DNA from: Candidatus Thorarchaeota archaeon
GTDB taxonomy: Archaea; Asgardarchaeota; Thorarchaeia; Thorarchaeales; Thorarchaeaceae
Assembly (NCBI GenBank): GCA_016933575.1
Contig: JAFGAR010000064.1
Span: 116,902-180,901 of the forward strand
Direction: 5' to 3'
Length of the DNA stretch: 64,000 nucleotides
The position numbers and the translations under genes are program-made. The notes under the pieces were generated by a model. The model had not been told where the DNA came from. It made no database searches and saw nothing but the letters and a program-made list of their open reading frames with translations. The number at the start of each line of letters is the position of its first letter. The stretch's first letter is position 1. Below are positions 46,901 through 54,040 of the stretch, in pieces.

Positions 46901-49900
46901 CACGAAGGGTACCCAACCTCCGGGTGTGCCATTATCTCCCTCTCCGATACCGATGGACCAGTTTGTCGGCGGCCATGAGCCATACGGCCATATCTCCAGG
47001 GTCACTTCCTCGTTATCAAGCAAACCATCACCGTCCGTATCATCGTGAATGGCTGAGGTGTTGTAGACCCATATCTCCCACCAGTCATCTAAGGAGTCAT
47101 TATCCGTATCATTATTCTGAGGGTCACTGTTGAACACAATGGCCTCCTGATAGTCTGTAAGAAGATCTCCGTCACAATCAGCGTTGACGGGTGATGTGTT
47201 GTACCGATAGACCACTGTGATTGCCCTGTACGGGTATATCAGCCCTGAGACGTTCTCAAGGACAAGTTCACTACCATCCGCTAACCAATCTCCGTCCGTG
47301 TCTCTATTGAGAGGATCTAGTGGAATGGGGTCTAACCACGGTGCTACAGGATAAGGAGCTGTAGGCATGTACAAGGTCCATCCACCCAGATAGAGCTCCA
47401 TGGAGTCATCCAATCCATCCATATCGCTATCTGGTCCAGTGGCATTGGTGCCCCATATCATGACCTCTTGATAGTCTGACATAGGCCACGTCATCTCACC
47501 ATACTCGTTGGGTTCCCAGATGGAGTCTTGGTCAGTATCCCAATTCAGAGGATCTGTCTCGTAGGTAAGAATTTCTTGTCCATCGGATAGACCATCTCCA
47601 TCAGTGTCCCAGACGAAGGCATCTGTGAAATAGATGAAGAACTCTTCAAAATCAGTCAGACCATCATTGTCGCTGTCTTCATCCATCGGATCGCTACCAG
47701 TGACCAGTACCTCAAATCCATCGAGAAGGTGGTCACCGTCACTATCGTCCGCCATTGGATTGCTGTGCCAGAAGTACAATTCTTCACCGTCACTTAATCC
47801 GTCGAAATCACTATCTGCCACTGTGGGCGAGGTTCCGTAGAGGTAGAATTCATCCCCATCAGAGACCATGTCTAAGTCAGTATCAGCTGAGAGTGGATCT
47901 GTTCCTAAGAGAACGTCCATCATATCAGGAAGTCCGTCATCGTCAGTATCAGCGTCTAAATAGAAGGTGTGGTTGCTGTCCTGCCTGAGAACACCTTCTA
48001 ATCCATCAATGAGACCGTCATCGTCGCTGTCTCCGTCTGTAGGATCACTTGGTGGGTCCTGAGCTAGTTCATAGCCATCAGAGTTGAGCCATGCGCCAGC
48101 AGGAGGCACAACGCGTTCTGCCTCAGTGACACCAGTGTCTCCGTCTGTATCCGGATTACAAGGATTAGTATACACGTGTTTCTCGTAGGGCTCGCCCTCA
48201 TCATCATAGAGAATGATATCGAAACCTGCTACCTCAGCACCGTCGTTCATGGGATACTCTTGCCCCTCGGTACCAGCTGGGTAGAGCTTCTTCTCAAGCA
48301 TCATGTCGATGTCACCATTGTAGAGCTGCAGCCAAGAATCATCATCTGTGTCGGCGTCTAATGGATGTGTATATCCATAGTTGAAGATGAGTGGTGCGGG
48401 GTCAAAGCCCGAACCCTCTGTATCGTTGTACAGGGAGTCGAGGCCGTAATATGCTCCTCCGGGGCCTTCCTGGCCATCTAGAAGTCCATCTCCGTCCGTA
48501 TCAGGATTTAGCGGATCTGTGTGGTCATCATACTTCACGCCACCAATGGTGACGTACTCCACAGTAGGAGTGACAGTTGCCATGTCCCAGCGTGTGTAGA
48601 TCTCGTACGCATCAGTCAAATGATCTCCGTCTGTGTCTTGTGTGAAGGGATCAGTACCATAGATGCGCACTTCTTCAAAATCAGTGATATCGTCCCAATC
48701 TGTATCTTCCCGCATGGGATTGGTCCCGAGGTCCCATTCTTCTCCATCTAAAAGTCCGTCACCATCAGTGTCCGGCACAATGGGGTCCGTTCCCATGGTC
48801 TGGACCTCGAGCTTGTCATTTGCTCCGTCATTATCAGTGTCCGGCTTCTGCCAATCTAGCCCGGGGATTGCTTTCTCATATTCGTCACTGAGCCCGTCAT
48901 CATCACTGTCAAAGCCCACGCCTGACTTGGCATACTCATCATCGTTCTTATGTGGACTCAGGTCCCAGGGGCCGCCGGGCTCCCAGGTCCATGTTGAGGA
49001 GTCGTCGAACCAGAGGAATCTAAACTTGACCTTGACAGTGAAGATAAGCCGCATAGTGATCTTCATGGGGTCCGCCGAAGCAAAGTCCTGGAAGAACGTC
49101 AGGATGATCTCCATGGACCCATCGATAATAATGGCCACTATCAGGAGGTCGATGGGGATGTGAATCGATATGCCAAAGGTGATCGCCAGTGTCATGGTCG
49201 AGACCTCTGAGGCTATCGCTGTGGCTGCCTTCTTGACAATGTCCAGTTCAACAGCAAGCCAGATGGTGATCTTGATAGTGTCGAGACCCAGGAATTCCAT
49301 GACTGCTCCAAGAGCGCCACCACCAAGCCCCGCAGTAAAGAGATCTGCCAGGGTGAAGACCTTCCCGAGAGTGATCTTGATGTGTAGTCCCCACTCAACG
49401 ATGCGCATGAAGTTCTCCCATTCGAACATACCATTCCTGAAGGTGAAGAGGTTGAGGACAAAGTGCGCGCTACCCTCGAAGGAGAGTTCCAGACCAAAGC
49501 TCTTCAGCAGGGTGCCCATGATGGCGTTCTTCGATGAGTCAAAACCTTTCACACCAAGCTCTGCATAGAACTGTGGTGTTATCTCAAAGAAGGAGAAGAT
49601 GACCTTGAAGAAGTCACCCACACTGGATAAGGAGAGGGTTTGGCGAGCATCGAAGATCATGCTGGAGATCATGTCAAATAGTGGCGTCAGGTCGATGTTG
49701 AACTCCAGTCGAATTCCAAGGGCGATGGTGAGGTCGAAGAGTGACCAATCACCGAGACCTATTGGGAGGGTGGTTGAATATCCAAGGAGGTCCGAGGCTC
49801 CAGCAAAGATACCCTCTATCATATTCTCCAGGTCATCAAAGAGGGGATTCAGGAGACCTCCTAGCCAGTCGAAGATCTTACCCACTAGCCACTTCACACC

Positions 49901-52456
49901 ATCGGTGAAGATAGACTTGACCTCCATTAAGAAGTCCAATAATTCTCTAAGAGTACTGGCATCAATGATACCTCCAAGGTATGGTTCGAAGATGGAGATG
50001 ATCTCATTGACGGTCTCCATGACACTAGGCATGTTCTGTGGGTCTAGACCAAAGGCTTTCGGGAAGAATTGCTGCAGCAGGTCAAGTACTGGGTCAAGGG
50101 GTACATCATCAAACTCAGGGAAAGTGCCAAGAATAGCACCAGCTGACATCAGGAGTGATTGCATGATACCTTGGAATGACTGCCCCTTGGCAAACTGAAT
50201 CATATTGATGATGCCACCAGACATCTCAGATACAGTAGTGAGGATGCTCTGAATATCTGGCAATGTATCAAGCACATCTTCGATGTCCATAGCCTCAATT
50301 GCATTCATTATCATATTAGGAAGTGAACCCAGCTCCGACTGGAAGTTTGCTGCAGTCTTACTGACCATGTTCTTCAGGGCAGAGGAATCAGTCACCATTG
50401 CGATGACACCCATGATGGGTCGTACAACTTCATTGATTGCATCTTGGAGGTTGTTGATCTGAGCAAGGGTTGCTGAACCTCCATGAGCAAGACCAAACTC
50501 CGTAATAATGCCGTTTGCAATATCAAACAAGTCAGGAAGAGCATTCTTGTCAAATCCATCATTGTAGAAGCCTGCTAGGAGTGAGATTGTATCTACGATG
50601 AGGCTCTTCTGATTGGCAGTGACAGCGCCTGAAACATTGTTATTGATAATGGTCAAGAGCTGGGACTGGAATCCTGCAAGATCGGTAGAAGCAGTCTCTT
50701 TTGCAGTCTTGACCGCGTCGAGTAGATACTTGGCAAAATCTTCTGCAGTGGCAATCATACCTGATGGAATAAAGCTATTGAGCACTTTGATAACAAGATC
50801 CATTATCGATGAGGCATCATAATTATCGACCACTTCAACTGCAGTGAGGGCTATCTCAAATAGATCCATGATGTTTGAGATTGCATTCTCGAGACCTGTT
50901 GTTGTTATGAGTGAATTGAGAAGGTCTGTACCAACTTCTTGAATGAACTTCACATAGTCATTACTTGTGAGAAAATCAATTGCTGCGGAAACAAAGGAAA
51001 CAAGTCTTGGTAGTAATGTCGAGACTTGATTGGTATCGAGGTCGAGGGTTGCAGCTAGAGTCTTGTTGAGAATAGCTTCAAGACCATTCTTGGTGAAGAA
51101 TCCAAAAATGGAATCATAGATACCTTTCCCTTCTGAAACCACATCGCTAATCATATCCCATAGACCATCTTCGACACCAAGTAGATTGAAGAGAAAATCA
51201 CTGATTGAACTGGGTATTACGTCAGGTAATAATGCCTTGACAAGCTCCCAGACAACGTCGAGGATATCACTGAGATCGCCTCTCAAAGCGAATAGAGCTT
51301 TGAGTATAATATTGAGATAGTCCTTGAACTCAGCAATGAATGGGAATTCAGAGGCAAGAGCATTGATTACGGATTTGAGAGGAGAGTCGAGATCAAAATC
51401 ACTCACAATTCCCACAATAGGTTCAATAATCTCAAAGACACTCATGAGTGTATCAACAACGTCGGAGGGGATGGAGATCTCAGTCTGCCCCTCACCAGCA
51501 AGGACATCGAGGAGGATGTCAATAATATCACCAATTGGACCATTAAGAGCTGAGAAGAGCGGTATCTGACCAAGACTGAAGTCATCCTCTGCAAGCTCGG
51601 CAGGAGAACTGAGCTTAATCATGGGTGCGAAACCTTCAGGAAGGTCATCTAACGGGACTTCCTCCAACGAGCCATCATCTGCCATAATATACGCAGCAGG
51701 CTTGAGAGTTGGCTTGTGTTCATCCCACATGCTTTGGGTCCGTTCAGCAAGGGCAACAGGATCCTCTTGTCCTATCGGGTCTACTGGTTCCAAGGTTCGC
51801 TTGAAGAACTCATTCAGATTATCACCATATAGCTTGATTGCCATGGACCGTATGTCCTTTGCTGCATTATCATACTGACTATTAATGGGTGCTCTCTGCT
51901 CAATGATATCCGCAAGTGCCCAGACATCATATAGTATCAACAACAATCCGTCTATCTGTTCGACATTACTGTGATGCATATTCACATCATTTTCTGTAAG
52001 TTCCGGCGCAAATGATAGGGTATTACCCATTCCGAGGACATGTTGGGTCTCTTGGTATGTGGAAAGCAATTGATAGAACTCAGACCAACTAAGAGATACA
52101 TCAGAGAAGTCTACGCACATGAGATCTGAATGCAAAGCATATATTGCAATCCAGGGTTTATCTGCAAGATTATACTTGAGATCACTGTATGAATAAACTG
52201 GTATCATTTTGATACCATTTATACGAAATGTTGCTATCTCTTGTACTGCGTCTGCTACTGCAATGAGTAGATCGTCGGTTGGATCATAGAAGATGTAGAT
52301 ACTATCAAGATTATACCCCTCAAAGGGCTTTGGAAATAGTTCCTCTTCCTGTTGTAAAGCTTGCCCTGCCCATGCAACCTGGGGGACCCAGCTGATTAAC
52401 ATTAATGAAATAAAAACTAAAGAAAGAATTTGAATTCTTAGGAGTCTCCTGTTCAT
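37958..52456 (-). CDS. Giant multidomain surface protein (TSP3 calcium repeats + FG-GAP/VCBS repeats), apparent fusion of two surface proteins
   Basis: About 4832 residues from MNRRLLRIQ (an ATG at 52468 would add four; GGAG lies ten bases before the inner one). Numbering from the longer start: signal peptide 5-35; an Asp/Asn-rich domain to about 290; a long region of amphipathic and hydrophobic helices (about 300-900) and a beta-rich part (to about 1170), both unrecognised; about 25 thrombospondin-type-3-like repeats (DTDGDGLxDxxE, about 1180-1975) that bind calcium; a membrane helix (2103-2127); a Lys/Glu-rich loop (2128-2195); a second helix starting at Met2197; a long run of FG-GAP/VCBS propeller repeats (about 2240-4780) with a sialidase-like stretch; a C-terminal membrane helix and RRKEIKEHLRM. 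Probably an adhesin or structural surface protein. It lies upstream of a secreted protease. Confidence 0.9.
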   Translation of the reverse strand: MNRRLLRIQILSLVFISLMLISWVPQVAWAGQALQQEEELFPKPFEGYNLDSIYIFYDPTDDLLIAVADAVQEIATFRINGIKMIPVYSYSDLKYNLADKPWIAIYALHSDLMCVDFSDVSLSWSEFYQLLSTYQETQHVLGMGNTLSFAPELTENDVNMHHSNVEQIDGLLLILYDVWALADIIEQRAPINSQYDNAAKDIRSMAIKLYGDNLNEFFKRTLEPVDPIGQEDPVALAERTQSMWDEHKPTLKPAAYIMADDGSLEEVPLDDLPEGFAPMIKLSSPAELAEDDFSLGQIPLFSALNGPIGDIIDILLDVLAGEGQTEISIPSDVVDTLMSVFEIIEPIVGIVSDFDLDSPLKSVINALASEFPFIAEFKDYLNIILKALFALRGDLSDILDVVWELVKALLPDVIPSSISDFLFNLLGVEDGLWDMISDVVSEGKGIYDSIFGFFTKNGLEAILNKTLAATLDLDTNQVSTLLPRLVSFVSAAIDFLTSNDYVKFIQEVGTDLLNSLITTTGLENAISNIMDLFEIALTAVEVVDNYDASSIMDLVIKVLNSFIPSGMIATAEDFAKYLLDAVKTAKETASTDLAGFQSQLLTIINNNVSGAVTANQKSLIVDTISLLAGFYNDGFDKNALPDLFDIANGIITEFGLAHGGSATLAQINNLQDAINEVVRPIMGVIAMVTDSSALKNMVSKTAANFQSELGSLPNMIMNAIEAMDIEDVLDTLPDIQSILTTVSEMSGGIINMIQFAKGQSFQGIMQSLLMSAGAILGTFPEFDDVPLDPVLDLLQQFFPKAFGLDPQNMPSVMETVNEIISIFEPYLGGIIDASTLRELLDFLMEVKSIFTDGVKWLVGKIFDWLGGLLNPLFDDLENMIEGIFAGASDLLGYSTTLPIGLGDWSLFDLTIALGIRLEFNIDLTPLFDMISSMIFDARQTLSLSSVGDFFKVIFSFFEITPQFYAELGVKGFDSSKNAIMGTLLKSFGLELSFEGSAHFVLNLFTFRNGMFEWENFMRIVEWGLHIKITLGKVFTLADLFTAGLGGGALGAVMEFLGLDTIKITIWLAVELDIVKKAATAIASEVSTMTLAITFGISIHIPIDLLIVAIIIDGSMEIILTFFQDFASADPMKITMRLIFTVKVKFRFLWFDDSSTWTWEPGGPWDLSPHKNDDEYAKSGVGFDSDDDGLSDEYEKAIPGLDWQKPDTDNDGANDKLEVQTMGTDPIVPDTDGDGLLDGEEWDLGTNPMREDTDWDDITDFEEVRIYGTDPFTQDTDGDHLTDAYEIYTRWDMATVTPTVEYVTIGGVKYDDHTDPLNPDTDGDGLLDGQEGPGGAYYGLDSLYNDTEGSGFDPAPLIFNYGYTHPLDADTDDDSWLQLYNGDIDMMLEKKLYPAGTEGQEYPMNDGAEVAGFDIILYDDEGEPYEKHVYTNPCNPDTDGDTGVTEAERVVPPAGAWLNSDGYELAQDPPSDPTDGDSDDDGLIDGLEGVLRQDSNHTFYLDADTDDDGLPDMMDVLLGTDPLSADTDLDMVSDGDEFYLYGTSPTVADSDFDGLSDGEELYFWHSNPMADDSDGDHLLDGFEVLVTGSDPMDEDSDNDGLTDFEEFFIYFTDAFVWDTDGDGLSDGQEILTYETDPLNWDTDQDSIWEPNEYGEMTWPMSDYQEVMIWGTNATGPDSDMDGLDDSMELYLGGWTLYMPTAPYPVAPWLDPIPLDPLNRDTDGDWLADGSELVLENVSGLIYPYRAITVVYRYNTSPVNADCDGDLLTDYQEAIVFNSDPQNNDTDNDSLDDWWEIWVYNTSAIHDDTDGDGLLDNEEVTLEIWPYGSWPPTNWSIGIGEGDNGTPGGWVPFVTADLPMPERPVLSATYETNALDPDSDNDFLPDGAEVYFYGSDPMDQDSDNDGIADTYEFDTDFDGLPDGLEFNIGLQGTFGGGIMNPDSDLDGLLDGSEYYIYGTDPAKMDTDEDGYSDGLEIALGLDPLTFTSEHDFELALAIARGRSTLRILLPTATEQVYQDSQVMVANFTPFQDVWFRYNNGTDWSSDMYLTYNSASGLWSSSGHSWPTGNITLEVYARNATGVVHGAVIWFIVNPGTTPFPWLLLGLAGAAVASVLIVGFVGYKRGFWSKLYYKIRPSKKPPEGTEKKVKKKKDDDSPGDAVETEEKPAKSSASEEKAKTASKKKTSKGGSSKGKMTALFGLLVIFIMGVTLFSAIPTAPVIADLGNRNNTLDIDGLQDIDLDNFPNDVLNLLGEDTEPGIPSDEDIGLVLQNKENNYKTIFEPWKTKAAIHAIAYHEPTGFLALGGGYLYDNEVHIWRLNTETGNFDKVWDSGDSILRADVLSLAWGDTDLNDFLEVAAASADGFVYLFEQRHIYDPVTNTENMFDHVWTSPYSFRAFDVKIYDADKDYREDIIVGGWDGKVRCFEYDDHSGYPFAEEHWISFRQVWTSGDTIDGKIYTIAYGDTNFNGLPEIIAGTREGRVYVFENDGVHIMINGEPFPLINDNHYKLVWTSQNYTWRPIMDMEIGELDGTPGEEIALVAQGQGVFVLNWDEGLQRYDYKKIYRPWEAWQTAEEAPWRLDFWADSIVSANNVTFFLSNGTEIPEPIAYTYIGAGLFDPDAECYPYNTGLANASDGHYSYFRADMAPNATAVIDFGKDEEGTGSASAAWDIAIRFASPVSKNNIKIGVGQSATDFEDISSARMLTFMNYLYIDVDDALGNRQWDWFRYLNISVFNGALYLIDSIKLMQVYNQITTALTVAIGPLPQEFNLFGPPNEPNRLIIADVVGKFYAFDFNGASEEYDLVWDSAQDDFFTVGTNVWDMVYVGSETRIPIWLQGGVEYVANPTSGVYRHWAISDMEFWQISGSTYPHEFLVVDDQNDVSVFVPNGPDLNYDPTRSSYFNPIEVEVVSEIGPSVVMTIETAYLISGQTVAVAGVFDPTISTDILYGGGAGAQAADIFFFPRATITDSYETLNYPTMADLDVTGDIVVALANAKTVPRIEFVDWDGDFDLDMILSTGFLYYCENLGLAPDGWPRFRMVKGFFEYLNTAESMNDYWGQPETWDIDQDGDLDLTLSYDTRMGGTCYLNDGTMDLPVWTKTKALYSNTRPETNLKFNDYTNIRMAPLGWGLMQDWWYDFNSEMTTFQQTEYSMMAFKTDTNYLGIFWPVYTQSSSYIVATYPTVSRYEFAIQTEGGNNFGYHIMESWNTEADLEDWTLTVKTGDVDGDGKGEVIVGDYDNNIYIFEHMLNNTYKRALRSFDINHTEVSDSSPYMWEELEGISGNFSRVIWDHVSLIVAGSDLDGDGLSELVAAAGLQVYVFEDTGIDDTYRLAFVLDLRDNPYVDADDWEHVTEVTAIGEGHDIDLNDQNELVVAVGPFLFIYNIPFNTWTADHEYFMNSGTPEGRFYLIGNGAQEQFEKAWIQTMAFADLDEDGFREVIIGGKVNTTQMRQDGFLNIYEWTGASFIRVWAAPSEVTKWNAITSIVTDDQDYDSKQELIIGHTKGFDIWEWTGTDNDYNKVDIVTSSPNYPIVPLETTRFQGTELYSLSTRGDNDISYFCHLNDDMIMAFCQADRLYYKLYYTPTDTWSIYGLVVQGDYPGYGGGSVIYEAQPSLFLHNNGTIYLTWKSCISVSAVTYYDFWITKSSGGAAWSTPVRISSSSLHRNYPSIYSIGTSLGCVYMLDTVHRAYYRTSSAWGTWGVTGFAVPFKNSNSYYVQSCDIINIPSSSTMPGGGYALAISGRNGTLAKTDLDIFVAISNSSFIWTNSPMYQATSSYNNEVNPDLGILDAPERSLMVVYESVESPVEDQIQMSYSNSYMKWVQHEPLATFPPTMLRVEKGGGQVEYWYNQTIKAIAPIALCPSVVGLRGGGFMQTHTFDFFSRPGTPLSPATIRDGSIYDIMKYDENADLLYGINPSSRFTHFNIRSVVELNVGDTDGDARREVIAGFDDRVGVYELTHSNVGAEIMEHEEAWLSNKFPYDVTGVSVYDSNGNGFEEIAVSCERGEVFVFEIEDTGTDKIDLMYSEVLWSTDLGNPVGEPFGHSHGIVVFDLDGDGKDEIIRGETGGTIRAIDDDGTTLWANIDFTGAPFWLVVANLTPAGSPYVAVMRWDGNLTIIRGVDGVTSAHVQVASTWVGAVAIGDIQGTSDVEVVVTNIFNQVLALSVTGTVIWNVTVGVGSITVGNFTGRDHLDVVIGHSNGSLSFLYGNNGTVFYSQHTHMGNDLVIPAVADLNGDGIDDVITGDEHLWAVDPYNKSIIYNSTFLPPDDMLWLWVEDFDDDSQYEALFVTKNGVYYEEMTSGRCVWSYEPETEDILDAMLGNFVDGRLGVGIATDDGWLVAIDALTGVPVFFDYWSSFEYNEMAVGDFNGDGVDDLAGSDDSTGEVRAVTAIKPWVPVPPVAFEYWSLYWNQSVSGTSVTGIWTEDYDNDAVSEYLVSNENGIVQLFDPIYPALIWSVNLTFVVEDVRFADFNNDGTRDFLLLARQGGLTKVFGLNGVDGSLLSGIDEAPPDDSTEIRLIAVGDFNLGSTGMEYALVLTTNTNYTWIEFYDRNGNLYTSSSVDAPNLWPTEALVGDFAGPVGGRDDITVVGISGGNAGSHWIWEGDGTYNWSFTYSAGVFINDIDTGNYNGAGRDDYVTAFSNGVVWSWEPWLGILWAAGSSATVDSVTTVNLDMVGNDEIAVNFREVGIGVYLGSSLTGVWAYVAQTSMAKQIQFYDIDGNGVMDMTMLVHDKVVVVNTGTNAVLAAYDTGTGVSYVRIGNFDDTGPLDLMVFADSIIYCITNGAVSPPLLPLPATANLAGFYTIVTGTLLAVVPAIIGLGVLFWRRKEIKEHLRM
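38330..45600 (-). repeat. FG-GAP/VCBS beta-propeller repeat region of the giant gene
   Basis: Encodes many diverged repeats of the form DxDGDGxxEIxxG followed by xxGxVxxxE, for example DLDGDGLSELVAA, DGDARREVIAGF, DLDGDGKDEIIRG, DLNGDGIDDVITG and DFNGDGVDDLAGS. Each Asp-rich loop is a calcium site as in integrin alpha propellers. Several seven-bladed propellers are likely. Between about 41000 and 41870 the pattern changes to sialidase-like Asp-box-poor beta repeats. Confidence 0.75.
45800..46190 (-). other. Double membrane-helix hinge joining the two halves of the giant protein
   Basis: Encodes helix FPWLLLGLAGAAVASVLIVGF, a basic segment with KPPEG and KKVKKKKDDD, a Ser/Lys/Ala/Glu-rich stretch, then MTALFGLLVIFIMGVTLFSA. 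The first part resembles the C-terminal anchor and tail of a surface protein; the second resembles a signal peptide beginning at Met2197. Confidence 0.7.
46540..48930 (-). repeat. Thrombospondin type 3-like calcium repeat region
   Basis: About 25 tandem units encode variants of DTDGDGLxDGxE separated by 15-40 residues, often with YGTDP or GTNP between (for example TDWDDITDFEEVRIYGTDPF). At the DNA level, short near-repeats such as gtcactatc and ccgtctgtatc recur. By eye the stretch from about 46800 to 50100 is GC-richer than its surroundings. Confidence 0.85.
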
Positions 52457-52468
52457 ATGCCTATGCAT

Positions 52469-52771
52469 CTCCTTTTTTTAGCGTGCTAACTGAGAGAAAA
52501 AACAGAGTTGATGATTGAGCGAAATAGACCATTGATGGTCTCCTACGAAGTTCCTAGTACTTTTTGATGGTGCTACTAACACACTATTCACGTTCCTCTC
52601 CTTAGACACAACGCGAATGGCAAAGGTACAGCTTCGTTGGATATAACAATTCCTTTTTTTAAGCACACTAACATCTACTAGCTAGGAGTAATAGGAAACC
52701 GCAAGATTTCTCTGAAAATACGCATCCGTTTGTCTAGATTTATTTGGCATTATTTGGAATAATTTTACCAA
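52469..52771. other. Divergent intergenic region upstream of the giant gene and the MoaD-like gene
   Basis: About 300 bases. No convincing gene is present; a minus-strand frame at 52478-52666 lacks a ribosome-binding site and family features. Two similar segments, CCTTTTTTTAgCgtgCTAAC near 52471 and CCTTTTTTTAagcacaCTAAC near 52650, may be regulatory repeats. The AT-rich stretch 52739-52770 probably includes the MoaD-like promoter. Confidence 0.35.
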
Positions 52772-53056
52772 ATGATTGAGATTCATCTCTATGGACTACT
52801 AAGAAGAATTGTGCCGTATAGTAGTGCTAGTGACGATACGATTCTTACTATCGGACCTGTAGAGAAAGAGGTCTTGCACCAACTCATTGAAAGAATTGGA
52901 TTGGATATATCCGCATTAGGTGATTGCTTCATTAATGGTCGGTTAGCACTTTTCTCAGATGAGATAAAAAGTGGCGATAGAGTTGGGCTATTTCCCTTCA
53001 ATATGCGTCTGATTGACAGCGGTATGGAGTTGAAGTATAGCCCTCATAAAAGATGA
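52772..53056 (+). CDS. MoaD/ThiS-like beta-grasp (ubiquitin-like) protein without C-terminal Gly-Gly
   Basis: 94 residues. The layout IEIHLYGLLRRIV, then EKEVLHQLIERIGLD, then CFINGRLALFSDEIKSGDRV fits the MoaD/ThiS beta-grasp fold, where NGR...L.DGD.V is the usual core. Normal MoaD or ThiS ends shortly after with Gly-Gly, the site of adenylation and sulfur loading. Here the chain continues past GLFPFNMRLID to KYSPHKR with no GG, so it is unlikely to carry sulfur unless processed. It may be a regulatory or structural relative. No molybdopterin or thiamine genes are adjacent. Confidence 0.75.
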   Translation: MIEIHLYGLLRRIVPYSSASDDTILTIGPVEKEVLHQLIERIGLDISALGDCFINGRLALFSDEIKSGDRVGLFPFNMRLIDSGMELKYSPHKR

Positions 53057-53095
53057 AATGAGAGATTACTTCTGTCTTACACGAATAGTCAATTT

Positions 53096-53743
53096 CTAAT
53101 CACTTGAATCTGGTATATCCAATTTGACGAGAACTCTATCGAAATCGACCTCTGTATTCACGCAACCAGCCTTGCTAAGTAAGACTGCTTGAGTAGGTAT
53201 GCCATACTCGCCAATCTTGTCAACAGCAAGTTTGGCATCATCAAAACATGCTATGCCAAATACAGCTCGAGGTCGTGCGTTCTTTACAATTTGAATTGCA
53301 TGCGATCCTCCACCGACCATATACCATTTGATTCCTCTGTCTTCAGCAGCTTGGGTGATTTCCGAGATAATACACGAACCACACTTCTGGCAGTGATACC
53401 CTTCATCATCAATTGGTGCTATGCATTTTTCAGCATCTCTAAGACAATGCGGAATCAATACTATTCTATCACCTTGCCTTACATACTCATACGCACTCTG
53501 ATTCAGTACATTTCCTGCCTCAATTAATGCAAAATTAGAGAGGTCTTCGTCCTCGATTTCTAATTCTAATTTGACCTTCTCAGCAAGCTCCATTGGCGTA
53601 AGCATTTGTTCCGTTGCTTCATAGGTTTCCAGGAGCTGTCGTATCTTAGAGCGAATGTCAATTTTCTGTATTTCATCAATTGTTTCTGCTGATGTCTGTT
53701 TATGTGACAATATAGTCATCCTAACTGGAGAGTTATGCTCCAA
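53096..53743 (-). CDS. DUF116 family protein
   Basis: 215 residues. A helical N-terminal region (1-85) is followed by the DUF116 core: LIPHCLRDAEKC with Cys100 and Cys107, HCQKCGSC with Cys118, Cys121 and Cys124, then WYMVGGGSHAIQIVK and FGIACFDDA with Cys166. The clustered Cys residues suggest an iron-sulfur or zinc site. The family is found in archaea and anaerobic bacteria, sometimes beside lipoate or formyltransferase genes; its function is not established. A TATA-like site at 53791-53799 supports expression from its own promoter. Met9 is an alternative start. Confidence 0.85.
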   Translation of the reverse strand: MEHNSPVRMTILSHKQTSAETIDEIQKIDIRSKIRQLLETYEATEQMLTPMELAEKVKLELEIEDEDLSNFALIEAGNVLNQSAYEYVRQGDRIVLIPHCLRDAEKCIAPIDDEGYHCQKCGSCIISEITQAAEDRGIKWYMVGGGSHAIQIVKNARPRAVFGIACFDDAKLAVDKIGEYGIPTQAVLLSKAGCVNTEVDFDRVLVKLDIPDSSD

Positions 53744-53790
53744 AAAATTACCCTGTTAAATGGTTATGTATCAGGGAAATCATAGGCTTG

Positions 53791-53799
53791 GTATATTTT
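53791..53799 (-). promoter_or_regulatory. TATA box of the DUF116 gene
   Basis: AAAATATAC on the minus strand, about 50 bases before the ATG at 53743; it predicts a leader of about 25 nt. Confidence 0.4.
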
Positions 53800-53970
53800 C
53801 ATGGTGACCGCTTGTTAAGTTACTACTATCTATTACAGCTTGATATTATATAATTGAAGCTATTCTTGTACAGAGATGCTCAACATACTGTTATGATTTC
53901 AGAGAACTGTCATACACGTTTCCTAGAAGGCATAGGATTGACTTATCTTTTACTCACATAGTTGTGAACC

Positions 53971-53979
53971 ATTATATAC
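53971..53979 (+). promoter_or_regulatory. TATA box of the gene at 54041
   Basis: ATTATATAC about 65 bases before the GTG start, giving a leader of about 40 nt. The region 53744-54040 holds nothing else I can support. Confidence 0.4.
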
Positions 53980-54040
53980 CTTAGAGAGCCAATATCCTAC
54001 ATCTGACGCTTCTCCAAGTATCACATGCAAGAACAGTCTG

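Noticed and set aside
46540..48930. Repetitive DNA that could suggest a CRISPR array or satellite
   Set aside because: Period is irregular, spacers are not unique-length, and one long frame translates through it as TSP3 calcium repeats.
48663..49163. Plus-strand open frame of 166 codons opposite the TSP3 repeats
   Set aside because: Ser/Pro-rich translation arises from reverse reading of GAC/GGT-rich repeats; no start signal.
49599..50198. Plus-strand open frame of 199 codons inside the giant gene
   Set aside because: Antisense shadow of the helical region; Ser/Arg-rich product without family features.
52478..52666. Minus-strand frame of 62 codons upstream of the giant gene
   Set aside because: No ribosome-binding site or protein-like character; probably the promoter and leader of the giant gene.
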